A stretch of 64,000 bases of DNA, taken from the NCBI GenBank assembly GCA_036877525.1, contig JAZGTH010000063.1, positions 372,001 to 436,000 on the forward strand, in the 5' to 3' direction. This document shows positions 11,176-22,335 of this stretch, one piece after another. The translations under genes and the position numbers were made by a program. Below the pieces are notes generated by a model, which worked only from the letters and a program-made list of their open reading frames with translations, was not told the origin of the DNA and did not search any database. The DNA comes from Chromobotia macracanthus. Taxonomy: Eukaryota; Chordata; Actinopteri; Cypriniformes; Botiidae. Position 1 is the stretch's first letter; each line of letters opens with the position of its first letter.

Positions 11176-11829
11176 TAAATAACAGGGTGCTTGCAGTCCT
11201 TGATAAAGAGACTAGCAATTCAGTCCACACATTGTCAATGGTTTTAAATCTACAGAGAGACCATTTTAGATGAAAATCTTGCTGCCTAGATGTATGGAAA
11301 TTGATTAATGCTGAAATGCCTGAATAAACACTTTGTCTTGCAGAAATCACATTTGTTATTGAAATGAGAAGCGCACATATCGGCATAAAAAATATTCCCA
11401 AATCCAGTGAGTTTTTTTTTTTATGGCAAGAATTTATGGCGAGAATGCTGACTGTATCAGTGTTTTATTTGCTAGGAATGTTCTGCTGCTACGAGTCCTG
11501 ACATGCTTGTTTTTTAATGCTTTTTTATAAATTCTTTATTGCTTTGTTGTGGCCGAAAGATCTTCTCACTAGTCAATGTAATATTAAAGGGTAAGCTTGC
11601 AACAGCTCTTTGTTTTTTATTGTTGTGAAATACAGCAGGCAAACGTTCCTGTCTTTTTCACATTTATACAGCTGTTTACCCATGGGGGTGACCCTGGGCC
11701 CCGCAGCACTGCGTGATGGCATAATCTCCATTCTGTACTGTTACACTAGCTAATGAAGGAGACGGAAGAAGACATTGGACAGATTATGAGTGATAAAATT
11801 TTCCAGCTGAAATGAACAGAACAGAACAT
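11176..11829. other. Unique AT-rich DNA, nothing recognised
   Basis: Apart from a poly-T run near 11412-11421, I see no gene or element. Confidence 0.5.
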
Positions 11830-11955
11830 GAACAGAGTGCAATGTCAAGTGGTAGAGCATTGGAGTAGCACCGCAAAGGTTGTGGGTTTGATACGCAGGG
11901 AACATGTACTGATGATAAAGGTATACTTCTGCCACATGCAAACATAAGTGTAAAG
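11830..11955 (+). mobile_element. tRNA-derived SINE (HE1/V-SINE-like), degenerate
   Basis: The + strand shows an A-box-like AAGTGGTAGAGCATTGG (about 11847-11863), then GCAAAGGTTGTGGGTTTGAT with a worn B box (about 11873-11892), then CAGGGAACATGTACTGAT. A tail follows that matches the usual fish SINE end (GATAAA...TTCTGCCACATGCAAACATAAGTGTAA, shortened). This layout is common to teleost SINEs with a tail ending in CTGCCAAATGCATAAATGTAA. An internal deletion has removed part of the middle. It is a fossil, not a tRNA gene. Confidence 0.72.
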
Positions 11956-13804
11956 TGTTGCTCTGTTGCAGTATGTGCTGCTGGTTTGTATTTTTGAAAC
12001 TCTTGAAAGTGGAATTTTATGATCCTCGCTGTTATTGGTGAAACTGAAGTATGGAGAGCTGAACTAACTTTCAAACCCAAGCATTAAACTTCAAGTAACC
12101 ATCTCACATGCTGCATGTTCAGGAAACGTGGGTTCCTACTAATCTAAGTGATCAGACAGTTTAATTCATTTTGTTTTGGCCTATTTTCTGTTCTTATAGT
12201 AAAGTGGGATATGACAAGTAATATTGGGGAGACAGGTATGAAATGCTAGATGTGAACTTGTTTCACCTGTATGAGCACTGTGGCTTAATACATTACAGCA
12301 TGTGTGCTAACCGCTAGGCCATGGCTCATTCCAGAAAGTTTTTTTAAACAGGTTTTGCAGTGGGTTGATTGATCATGATTTTAGAAGTACAGAAGTACTT
12401 TTCTATAACTGTAATATGTAATTAATTAAACATAATACTGGAATATGGTAAGTTAGATTTCATTGTCTTGTTTACGCTTGCTTTTTTCACACCGTTTGCT
12501 GTCTTCATCAGCATTCTTAGCGAGTCATCAGTAGGTGCTGAGATGCAGAAGCGACCAGAATGTGCAATTTGTCTTACCGCATGCTGTCTGTACCTTTTCA
12601 TGCATTTCTTATTAGCCAATCACTTGGTGAGCAAGCAAAATCCAGGCGCTGATTGGGCCCCTGCTGCCTCATCAAGTGCCATAGCCACACTTTGGCAGTT
12701 ACATCATCTGATAAAGGACCGTTGCCCCCACAGCTGCCCTTCATCTGTCACTGGTGTGATTTCTGCCATTTTGCACCATAAATTTGTTGTGAAACAAGCA
12801 CAGCAGTAATGACAGTCATTAGATATGAATGCATCCATAAAGCAAACAATTTAAGAAGAATATTGCAGACAGTTCTTAAAAGAAGAAACATTTCCTAGAA
12901 ATACTGTATCTGCAAAAGGTGCTAATTACAGACAGAGTGTGCTTCATTATTTCTCTCAGTTTTTCTCTACATTTATCCATTAAGCTGATCTGAGGGTACA
13001 AGGTGCTCAATTATTTTTATCTATCTGTTATGGCAGGAAAATTGTAAGGACACTCACTCTGTCTCTACAACAGGGTAAATTTAATATTCACCCCACTGTG
13101 TGTCAAGTTTAGATGTTGTTCTTGTGGAAAAAAGTGTGTGTGTGTGTGTGTATATATGTCCATGATGGAAGTGCCATCTGGTATTCACAAAGGTAGCTTT
13201 TGAATTTTGTAACAGTTTCAGAATATAAACTGCCACTCATTGCTTCCTGCAAATTTACATATAAAGTGCCTGATAAGCATATTTATGTGTTGACTGTGTG
13301 TGTTTGCACATTATGATGCTGAGCATAAAAGGGGGAGGGGGTTGTGAGCAACGTAGTTTGGACAAAAAAGTCAAATAAAAACTGATGCAAATGCTATAGG
13401 GATACGAGGGGACAGAGCTGGAAAGCGAGAGAGAGAACATCTCGGCATTTCCAAGGCATTTACAGTGCAGGTGTGCAGTGTGAGCCAAAGACAACTGATT
13501 GAGATCAGATCCATGAGCACTCTGCTTGAGCACTCCAATGTTAAGGAGAAGTTAAATGTGACACTTTGCAAATGGTTGCTTCTAGCGGACCAAAGGGGGC
13601 AGCAATTCTCTGACATTAACCAACCAGGATTGTTTTGTTGACCTAATATTCTGAGACTTGTTTTGCTTTGTTGATAAATATTTTTTCTCTACTTTTAATG
13701 GTGGCATAGTGGAGTTTTAGGGAGTTGGCTTTTTTTTAGTAATTTGTGATGATATAACGGTCTGGACTGGTAGGTTGAATAAGATGACATTTGACTATGG
13801 CATA
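11956..13804. other. Unique DNA with a tRNA-like scrap and a TG microsatellite
   Basis: A short sequence, GTGCTAACCGCTAGGCCATGGCTC at about 12305-12328, resembles the reverse of a SINE A box (GGCCTAGTGGTTAGCAC) and may be a 5' fragment of another SINE. A (TG)n tract lies at 13134-13151. A GA-rich run is at 13424-13437. I see no exon. Confidence 0.45.
13134..13157. repeat. TG/TA microsatellite
   Basis: About nine TG units followed by TATATATG. Dinucleotide tracts like this are common in fish introns. Confidence 0.85.
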
Positions 13805-14820
13805 AATAATGGCCAGTAATGACCAGTACGGTATCAGTAATGACCAGTACGGTATCAGTAATGACCAGTGCGGTATCAGTAATGGCCAGTACGCTATCAG
13901 TAATGGCCAGTACGGTATCAGTAATGGCCAGTACGGTATCAGTAATGGCCAGTACGCTATCAGTAATGATCAGTACGGTATCAGTAATGGCCAGTACGGT
14001 ATCAGTAATGGCCAGTACGGTATCAGTAATGGCCAGTGCGGTATCAATAATTGCCAGTACGTTATCAGTAATGATCAGTACGGTATCAGTAATGGCCAGT
14101 GCGGTATCAGTAATGACCAGTGCGGTATCAGTAATGGCCAGTACGGTATCAGTAATGATCAGTACGGTATCAGTAATGATCATTACGGTATCAGTAATTG
14201 CCAGTACGGTATCAGTAATTGCCAGTACGGTATCAGTAATGATCAGTACGGTATCAGTAATGGCCAGTACGGTATCAGTAATGGCCAGTACGGTATCAGT
14301 AATGATCAGTACGGTATCAGTAATGATCAGTACGGTATCAGTAATGATCAGTACGGTATCAGTAATTGCCAGTACGGTATCAGTAATTGCCAGTACGGTA
14401 TCAGTAATGGCCAGTACGGTATCAGTAATGGCCAGTACGGTATCAGTAATGATCAGTACGGTATCAGTAATGGCCAGTACGCTATCAGTAATGATCAGTA
14501 CGGTATCAGTAATGACCAGTGCGCTATCAGTAATGATCAGTACGGTATCAGTAATGATCAGTACGGTATCAGTAATGACCAGTGCGCTATCAGTAATGAT
14601 CAGTACGGTATCAGTAATGACCAGTGCGCTATCAGTAATGATCAGTACGGTATCAGTAATGATCATTACGGTATCAGTAATTGCCAGTACGGTATCAGTA
14701 ATGATCAGTACGGTATCAGTAATGATCAGTACGGTATCAGTAATGGCCAGTGCGGTATCAGTAATGGCCAGTACGGTATCAGTAATGGCCAGTACGGTAT
14801 CTGTAATGGCCAGTACGATA
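13805..14820. repeat. 21-bp minisatellite, about 48 copies
   Basis: Tandem copies of GGTATCAGTAATGACCAGTAC with a variable core: TGACCA, TGATCA, TGGCCA or TTGCCA. A minority reads AGTGC for AGTAC or GCTATC for GGTATC. Because the unit is a multiple of 3 and lacks stops in several frames, long ORFs run through it on both strands (for instance 13809-14834 + and 13695-14666 -). They are repeat artefacts, with no promoter, splice context or family match. Runs of the same variants recur, which suggests copying of multi-unit blocks. Confidence 0.97.
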
Positions 14821-14821
14821 C

Positions 14822-16490
14822 ATGTTCACCTTGATACTGCATGCAGCGCTCATCCAGGTGTAGATGAATCTGCCTGTGGATAGCACATTTAATTTAGCCC
14901 AGTCTTTCTAACGCACTTTTCTCTTACTACAGGAGTTTTTAGAGTGAATACACTGGGTAGTTGGACTGGGGCAAATGAACACATACAGCACATGTATGCT
15001 ATGTAGTGAAAACAATATACAGTATACACACACATTTTGTAGAAATCTAGTTTTGAGTATTTTCAAAATGTACACAATTTTGAGTTTAAATTTAAACTAA
15101 ATCTATTCTTAGATTCAGAAAACTGCTGTTATTTGCAGCCCATTCGCGTGTTTTAGCAACTAGATTTGCTAAAAGGAAATAGTAGTAAATTGTTAACGTG
15201 CACAGGAAATGCGTGCTAGCCAATCACGCGCCTGCTCATGGCCGCCCAAAGAAGCTTCATCAACAGAACGGAATTGACAGCAGGAGAAAGGAGTGGGGCA
15301 TTTTCATCCTGTCACAGCTTATTTATATCTCTGTTTCTCACCCACTGTTGCCATAGCTCATCGCCACACTGATGGCCCATGATCAAATAACCAATGATCA
15401 TGTACGAGCCGCATCTCTGGTCATAAATATTCAAATAAGCTGTCTTTTGTCATGCTTCGAAGCGTGTGATTTGTTCCTCCACCCCCTCTTACACCACAAT
15501 TCATCGCTAACAGTCTGTGCTGGCGTTTTCCACAAAGAGCTCTCAGTTTGCAGATGCGTGATTAGAATCGCTTGTGATGATATACCGCGTTCCGCTCAAA
15601 TTTTCAATCATCTGCAAGCATGTCCATTTAATTGTCCATGATATTAATTGAGCTGCCTGTACCACACAACTGATTTTAGCCCTGTATATTCTTTACTGTC
15701 TGTGTCATATCACATACAGCATGCAACGCAGTGCTACTGCACCTCAGTTTTATGGATTAAAATCCTTATGGACTTTCATTTTGACGATGCATTATTTTTA
15801 GTCATAAAAAGCAGGTATCATCAGATTGTGGAAGTGTAAATGATTTTCATCATATTTCTATACTATTGATTTTAAAGTAAGCTTTTTTTGATGGAAAGTG
15901 CTTGTGGATGGGCAAGCAAGCAGTATGGGGAAAATATGCAACAGTTCCCATGAACACTAAATGTAGATGAGAGGCAGTTTTCTGTCTTTCAAGTTTTCAC
16001 GTGAATCGGCTTTGCTGGACCTCAGTCTTTCATTGTCCACTCTGCCCAGTTCTTTGCTGACAGGAAAATAGTGATAATAGTAAAAGGCTTTCATTTCATT
16101 TTGTCTTTAATTCCTTCTTTATCTCTCAGGAGCTTAATAAAGCCTTTCAGTCAAGTCACTGTCAAGAACTAAAACAAACAGGTTGTGCAGGACCTGATGG
16201 AGAGATCCAATTTGAGCCCATCTTAATGGAATCTATAATAAGCATTCAAGTCAGCTGCTGCATCTCTTGATAACGCTCCAGGCTCTGAGCACTGCTGACA
16301 CGCTCTGATGTATCTCCACTGATGGTTGCTGTCTGAGACACAAACTGGGGCAAGTGTCCATTTGGTTTGAACACTCTGTTTGAGATTGTTAAACCTCTGT
16401 GCTGTTTTACGGAATTCTTCCGTTCCTTCCCAAAGTTCTGTGAGTATCGTAGTTACTATAGACTGCATTCTTGTGGGAAGGTTCTAAATA
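14822..16490. other. Unique DNA including a conserved-looking stretch
   Basis: The part at 15170-15640 is less AT-rich than its flanks and has dense homeodomain/POU-like words (TCAAATAACCAATGATCAT, ATAAATATTCAAATAAG). It could be a conserved non-coding element. I see no exon or mobile element. Confidence 0.4.
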
Positions 16491-17245
16491 GGGTTGCACA
16501 GCCCAAGAAGAACCTCTGTAGAAGAACTTCTTAAAGTTCTGTGGTTCCATCCTTGATATTTCATAGAACCCAGAAGAACATCACTTATATCTCTGTTGTG
16601 TTAGCTAATGATACTTAGAACCAGTGCTGATCTCAACAGCTTTTTTCATATATTTAAAGAACCATATCGGCAACTAAAGAACCAGTGTTGAGAATAAAGA
16701 ACCACAAGTACAGACACAAGTAGCCTCACTGTAATTGTCAGTAGCGTGACAGTAGATCAGATACTTTCTGAATAGTGCAGCTTTTCCAGTTTCAAGCTAA
16801 TGTTTCCTGCACATAACTGCACTTCTTGTGTATGATTCACTGTCACATTGTTTTTAACAGCCTTACCAACCGAGTGAAAAGACACAAATATCAGACATGC
16901 TCCCTAAATAATTCTCTCTCTGTCATTCAGTAATGTTCATGCCTGTCATTTTATGTGTGCTGGTTTGTAATTATATAAAGATTGCTCAAACTGCTGTCTA
17001 TCATTGTTTTTAGATTCAGTGTTTTACATAGTTGTGTAATTTTGTTTTTACCATAAATGAGATCTTTATTGTTTTGTGCCAGAAGAAAAAGCTATTATCA
17101 ATACTAATAGCCGCTTGTTAGTAACTTGTAGTGTAGATAACTATTTTTTTAAGTGTAGCTTTACAGTAGTAGCTCTTTCAGCAAAAAAAAAGGGTCTTAA
17201 GAGTTAACCTAGGGTGTTGCAAAGAATCTTTAAATGTTTCAAAAC
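16491..17245. mobile_element. Possible AAGAACC-type fish MITE remnant
   Basis: Many copies of AGAACC/GGTTCT words cluster at 16510-16705 (AGAAGAACCTCTG, GTGGTTCCATCC, AAAGAACCATATC, AAAGAACCAGTG, AAAGAACCACAAG). A right-hand region at 17140-17250 has TTTTTTTAAGTGTAG, AAAGAATCTTTAA and CTGTGGTTCTTCC. Fish genomes carry MITEs rich in such words. I cannot define ends or target-site duplications, so this is tentative and may be two fragments. Confidence 0.3.
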
Positions 17246-18796
17246 TGTGGTTCTTCCAGTAGCATGAAGCCTATTATGTTGGCCACAATGTTAAATAAAA
17301 GTGAGTGTCTGTCAAATGTAAATAGCTTTGATTCACTGACATCTGAGATGAGGCTGACCCACTCATATTGTGTTTGCATTAACCTCAGGGACAGGAACTT
17401 CAAAAAGGGTCCTTGTATTTCTCACCACAACTCTGAAACCAACTTTAATAACTTGTGTCTGTGTCTTCCGTGTTCGGAGGGAAGGAATAGACACATGGCC
17501 AAACTTATGAAACCACAGTTATTCAGCCAGAAAGTCACAGGAAGTAGGAACTGTTTGACACAAACCTGTTCTCCCTGGCTTGGGCCCTGATTTTGTGTCT
17601 GTAGTCTGAGTTGTTCACTCAAAATGAAGGAGGCCTGTGAGTCAGTCCATTTCGAATGTCTGTTCACCATCCTCATGTACAGACATGCTTGACTGCTTGA
17701 TAAATAGAAGTACAGCAACCAGACTTAATTTCTTGCCCACATGTGAAAATGTATTGCAGAAAGGTTAGGCTTGGTATATGTGCATATAAATATTATACTT
17801 CTGTGTCAATGTGTTATTGACCTCTGGCTCTCTCTGCACCTTTTCTTTATCTGCAAATAAAAACACCAAGGTGAAAACTCAGAAATCAGCAGTACTGCTC
17901 ATACAGTCAGATGTGGATAACAGTGTTTTCATGCGTGCTGACTAAGTGTATATCCTCCCGTTTAATGGTTCAGATGAAACACTAATGAATTTTGCCAATC
18001 TAGTCCATTCCAGTTGGATTAAGACAAAGCCAGTCAAATGACAGTTTTATTGTTTTATGAGTGTATTTTTCTTCTCACACACCCACAGAGAATTATGGGA
18101 AATGTCATTTTGCATGTTTGTGTGTTCTGTGAGCATGATTTATATGGCTTCTTATTTTACATCAGTAATAAAACCCTTAACTGTTGTATGAATTAAATAA
18201 AGCTGTGTTTTAACAGCTTTGACCTAAAGCTGTTGATTTAAATCACCCATGTAAAATGTTCACATGGATTGAAGACAGTCGTCACTGTTAGTTGACAATT
18301 CTGCATTAATTACAACTTTTTTGAGACCCTTCCGACTCCAAACTCCAAAGTTTTTGTCATTAATGTAAACAAACCAAAACCAACTTGTTTTTACCATTAA
18401 TCTTCAAATAATAGTTCTTTTAAATGCAGATTGGAGTTCATGTGTTGTAAATACAGACATTGAAACATGACATGAGAGCAGCATAATACCGCTCACAGAC
18501 AGTAGGAGGCAATGTTTACATTGAGCAGCTGTTAGTCTGTCTCAAAGCCTTCCTGTATGCTTTTTTTGTCTGTACTACCCTGCTCTTGTTTCTCACCGCC
18601 TATATCTTTTTCTTCCTTGTTCTGGGTGATGTACGCTCGGTTAGTCATTGCAGATGTTACTGTAATAATGCAGAAAGCTTTCACACAGTCAGATGGAACG
18701 GGTGAAAGAGGCAGGCGGAATTAGTCAAAATTACTTTGTCATTACCCTCCTCATTGCTCCTGTAAGTAGTCTACATTTGCCCGCAATTACACTAGA
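17246..18796. other. Unique AT-rich DNA, nothing recognised
   Basis: No convincing exon, element or tandem repeat was seen in this stretch. Confidence 0.45.
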
Positions 18797-19004
18797 ATTG
18801 TACATGTGGAGCTGATATAGGGGTTAGAACTGTGTGCTTCACTCTTCAAATCCCTGTAATTCTGGTTCAAGCTTTGTGAGCAAACCTTTTCAGAACAGAT
18901 TCAGAAACAACATTTTCTTACACCGTAACTAGATTGCTAACTGGTATAAAATGCAACAGTTCAATCAATCCCCAATGAATAAAATCATCTCATCTTCACT
19001 GAAT
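18797..19004 (+). repeat. Left arm of a large inverted repeat
   Basis: This segment pairs in reverse complement with 19441-19922. The best match is GGGGTTAGAACTGTGTGCTT onward (18830-18928) against the complement of about 19790-19902. A second match is GCTAACTGGTATAAAATGCA onward (about 18937-19003) against about 19441-19515. Identity is about 80-85% by eye. The two arms are probably two copies of the same unknown interspersed element in opposite orientation. Confidence 0.85.
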
Positions 19005-19440
19005 AGATGTTCAATGTGGCTTTTCCTCAAAACCTTTGATATGTGCTGCTTTGATATCTGTTTTTTTGTCCTTCTACTGCAGCTCGTGCTCTGAGGATTC
19101 TGGTTGCCAAATAACAGTATGTTCCAGAGGTGATGTGCAGCTCTACGTCAAACGCAAACAGAAAATATCTCAAAACACCTCCTGATGTTCTCCAGACGTT
19201 CTTCTGCTCCCTTTGTGCACTGTTATGGAATCTAGTGGGAGCTAATTATTGAGTATTGGCTGATTAGCAAGGTGTGCTACATTTAATTTGTTTTTGGGAA
19301 ATTTTGCGTCACACTACTGTGGTAAATGGCTCCAGGGATGTATTCTTGCAAAATCATTTAGGTGGTAAGCTTTGAAATCAACATGAAATTACATTTGCAA
19401 CACATTTTACTTCTGTAATGTGACTTGGGAGAAATGGGAC
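19005..19440. other. Spacer between inverted arms
   Basis: This is unique-looking sequence of about 435 bases between the arms. I see no gene in it. Confidence 0.6.
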
Positions 19441-19922
19441 GTTCAATGAGGAAAAGATGATTTTATTCATTAGGAATAGATGGAACTGTTGCATTTTATA
19501 CCAGTTAGCAGTCAGTTGTGGATGACCACTCCCCTGTCAGCAGCCATTGGCTGAAATTGTCTTGATGACATAAGCAAAAAGAAAAGCCATTTAATGCTGG
19601 AAATATTTCACCTCACCACATGGGAAAAAAGCCTCCAGGCATCTTACATGTTGCATTTTCCACAGAGATAAACGTTGATAGAAGACTCACATGTTCTTTA
19701 GTAGATGGTTTGTATGGCTTCCATTTGGATCTCTCACATTGGTTACACTGAGAGTTAATTTGAATTTAATTTGAATTCTGCATTTCTAGTTGCAGTGTAA
19801 GAAAATGTTGGTCCTGAATCTGTTCTGAAAAGATTTGCTCATAATGCTTGTACCAGAATCACAGGAATTTGAAGAGTGAAGCACACAGCTCTAACCCCTG
19901 TAGCAGCTCCACTTTCACGAAT
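19441..19922 (-). repeat. Right arm of the inverted repeat, with about 270 extra bases
   Basis: Reverse complement of the 18797-19004 arm, split by an extra 270 bases or so (about 19516-19786) that have no counterpart in the left arm. Either this arm is the fuller copy of the element or something inserted here later. The matched parts are 19441-19515 and 19787-19922. Confidence 0.82.
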
Positions 19923-21772
19923 GATGAGATCACTTTACACAGAGTCGTGCAAGTGAAAAATGTGACCTTCAAAGCCTTGCAATCAGAAACCTGGACCGGT
20001 GGAGGCAGGTGGTGCTACAGACACAGATACAAGCCTTCTGTCATTCTATTCCTCACATGAGTCAATGTAAACATAATACACATGTAAAAGAATTAAGCTG
20101 CCATCTGATACTCTGGACGTGCAGTAATTAACATTAAGATGACGTGTGATTTATTACTGTAGTTACTGTTCAGAACAGCATTATAGCATACTGCCTACTG
20201 CCTTTCATAAAATAATATTTGAGGCAGAAGGCATGAATGAATTCTACAAACAGAGGTGTGCTACATGACCTCATGATTCTCATCATGTGTCTAGTTACTG
20301 TCATAGTTTGATAGTATGCTTCTACAAACAGCCATTTTAGGTAACCTGAATATATTCATGCTTGTCATTTGCATTTCATTTAAAGAAAACCTTTTACAGT
20401 TAAATTGTCTTCTGTTGTTTAAAGTAATACTTGTGATGTTGTTTTTAAAAGAAAGATTTGCAGACAGACTGTTAATCTTTGGCATGTTAACCCTGCTCAG
20501 CTGATAACAGATAAAAACAGGCGATATTTATTCTTGGCTTCTTTATTGCCATTGGTATTATTTGGGGTATTTCCTGCAGTGAATACTGTTTATAGACCCC
20601 AACTGCTAATCTTGTGCTGGTAAAATTAGCTTTGTACAGCCAGAAGTCTCACTGTGAGTTACCATAACCACCTCTGTCCTCTGAATCAGTAGGGGAAGAC
20701 AGACACTCGGAGAAAATGAAATGTGCTCTTTCACCCCAGCAGTATCCATCTCCAGTGGTTTGTCTTATATAGCACACAGACTCCCAAAATAACTTTGTTT
20801 CGTAGAGTACAATAGTAGGAAGAAATCTCACCCATGCAGCCAAAATAATTCCACGGCAGGCTGCAGAGAACTTGTGTGCGTCATCCCAAAAATATCCCTC
20901 CCTGATGTCACAGCTCCACGTCCTTGTGTGGGTTGATGCAGCGATGGGACGTGAGCCAACTGCCATAGGATAGTGTGAGTATGCTGGGCTGTGACGATGT
21001 GTAAGCACTTGCTTTGCAAAGGAGGCTTGCTTTTGAGAGGCAGAATTTGGAGTGATCAGTTCATTTCATGAATAGAATTCATGAATAGATGGATTTGATT
21101 TACTGCATACAGTTGTGAAATCGCATCCCTTCCCTACAACTTGACCTCTTGCTTTCCACAGCCTCAGCAAGGGCAGGATATTTGTATCAGTGACTCATTT
21201 GATGTTTTGGATATCAGTGATGTAATCGAAGCCCTGCTGTTAACCGGTTCTTTGCTGGGGGCAGACAGAGGCTGCAGCAGGGTTGTGTGTGTGTTGGGTT
21301 ATGGATGTGCCCATTAAGAAATACCCTGATCACAGAGTAGTGTGTTTTCTGCTCCCTGCCATTTTTAAATTATTGACCTTCTGTCCCTTAGGCCAGGCAA
21401 ATAGTGGCTTAAATAGTTATTAAAATACAAATCTAATTTTCCAGGATTGTTTCGTCATCCTGTGTCTTTTGCTCCACACGTTCTCAGTGGTATATCTGGT
21501 TGAAGATAAGCTATTTATTGAACTCTGTACATGTGCCCACATTAGTAACAATATATGTGTGTTTATAAGTGGAGACTGGTTTTTATTTGGCTGTGAGTAG
21601 CAGGAGCGATTACCAGCAGAACTACTGTCATCTCTCCATCCTGCTACATCTGCTTATGTCCATAGCAATGGATCTTCACAAATGAACAAAGTTCTGCAGC
21701 AGCCTCATAATGTGCATTTGTCTAATGACTATGTTGACTCTTGTAGCTCAGTTTTGTTAAATTTTCTTACAA
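19923..21772. other. Unique DNA, nothing recognised
   Basis: A direct repeat, TTCATGAATAGA/TTCATGAATAGA, lies near 21067-21090. A minus-strand ORF at 20649-21008 has no recognisable domain and no supporting splice context. Confidence 0.45.
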
Positions 21773-22020
21773 TTAAAATTTAATTTTATTTATATAGCAC
21801 TTTTTACAATGTTGCATTGCTTCAAAGCTGCTTTACATGTAATGAAGCGAAGGTTCATACCACTTTCAGTGGTTTATGAGAAGGTGATGTATCCAGACTG
21901 CCTACTGAAACAGTGCGTACTTTTGAGACTGTGGCGTAGTCAATTAACATGAAAAAAGACAGGTATCATATTAAACAAGATGTTCCATTCCAGCTTACAT
22001 GGAGATGGCACATTAAAAAG
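21773..22020 (+). mobile_element. Teleost interspersed repeat (TTTATTTATATAGCAC type)
   Basis: The opening ATTTTATTTATATAGCACTT, followed by TACAATGTTGCATTGCTTCAAAGCTGCTTTACAT, is a signature seen very often in fish genomes at one end of an interspersed element. The strong part is 21777-21842. The remainder to about 22020 is less sure. I cannot name the family or find its other end. Confidence 0.55.
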
Positions 22021-22249
22021 GTATAAGGGATTTGCAATAATGCCATAAAATACACAAAATATAAATGATACAAATACCTGAAAATTACACAATAAGAGAG
22101 AGGACTGTAATTATATCATTTTGCTAGAAGCAATATTAACAATTTATAAAACCCTAAGCTGAGTTAAATGTCAGCAAGTAAGCAATGTCACCAGTAAGCA
22201 AGCCAACAGGGTGACAGTTGAACTTAAAATGAGTATTGCAAAAGATGCA

Positions 22250-22335
22250 GGTGTGGTGGCCGTGTGCAAGGCATTCCTATACAGTTCCTGGGGTATTTTG
22301 TCAGGTGGCTAGGGCACCACCTATGGGATTTTTAT
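22250..22335. mobile_element. Degenerate GTTGCTAGGGTG-type fish MITE fragment
   Basis: GCAAGGCATTCCTATACAGT and GGGTATTTTGTCAGGTGGCTAGGGC follow the rhythm of fish MITEs built of GCATTGCTATGCAGTTGCTAGGGTG words. The copy is diverged and its ends are unclear. Confidence 0.4.

Noticed and set aside
12468..12809. + ORF of 113 codons
   Set aside because: No domain or splice context. It looks like a chance frame.
13695..14883. Very long ORFs on both strands (323-354 codons)
   Set aside because: They are readings of a 21-bp tandem repeat without stops. They have no family match, splice context or promoter.
20649..21008. Minus-strand ORF of 119 codons
   Set aside because: No recognisable domain and no clear acceptor/donor pair. 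Length alone is not convincing in 64 kb.
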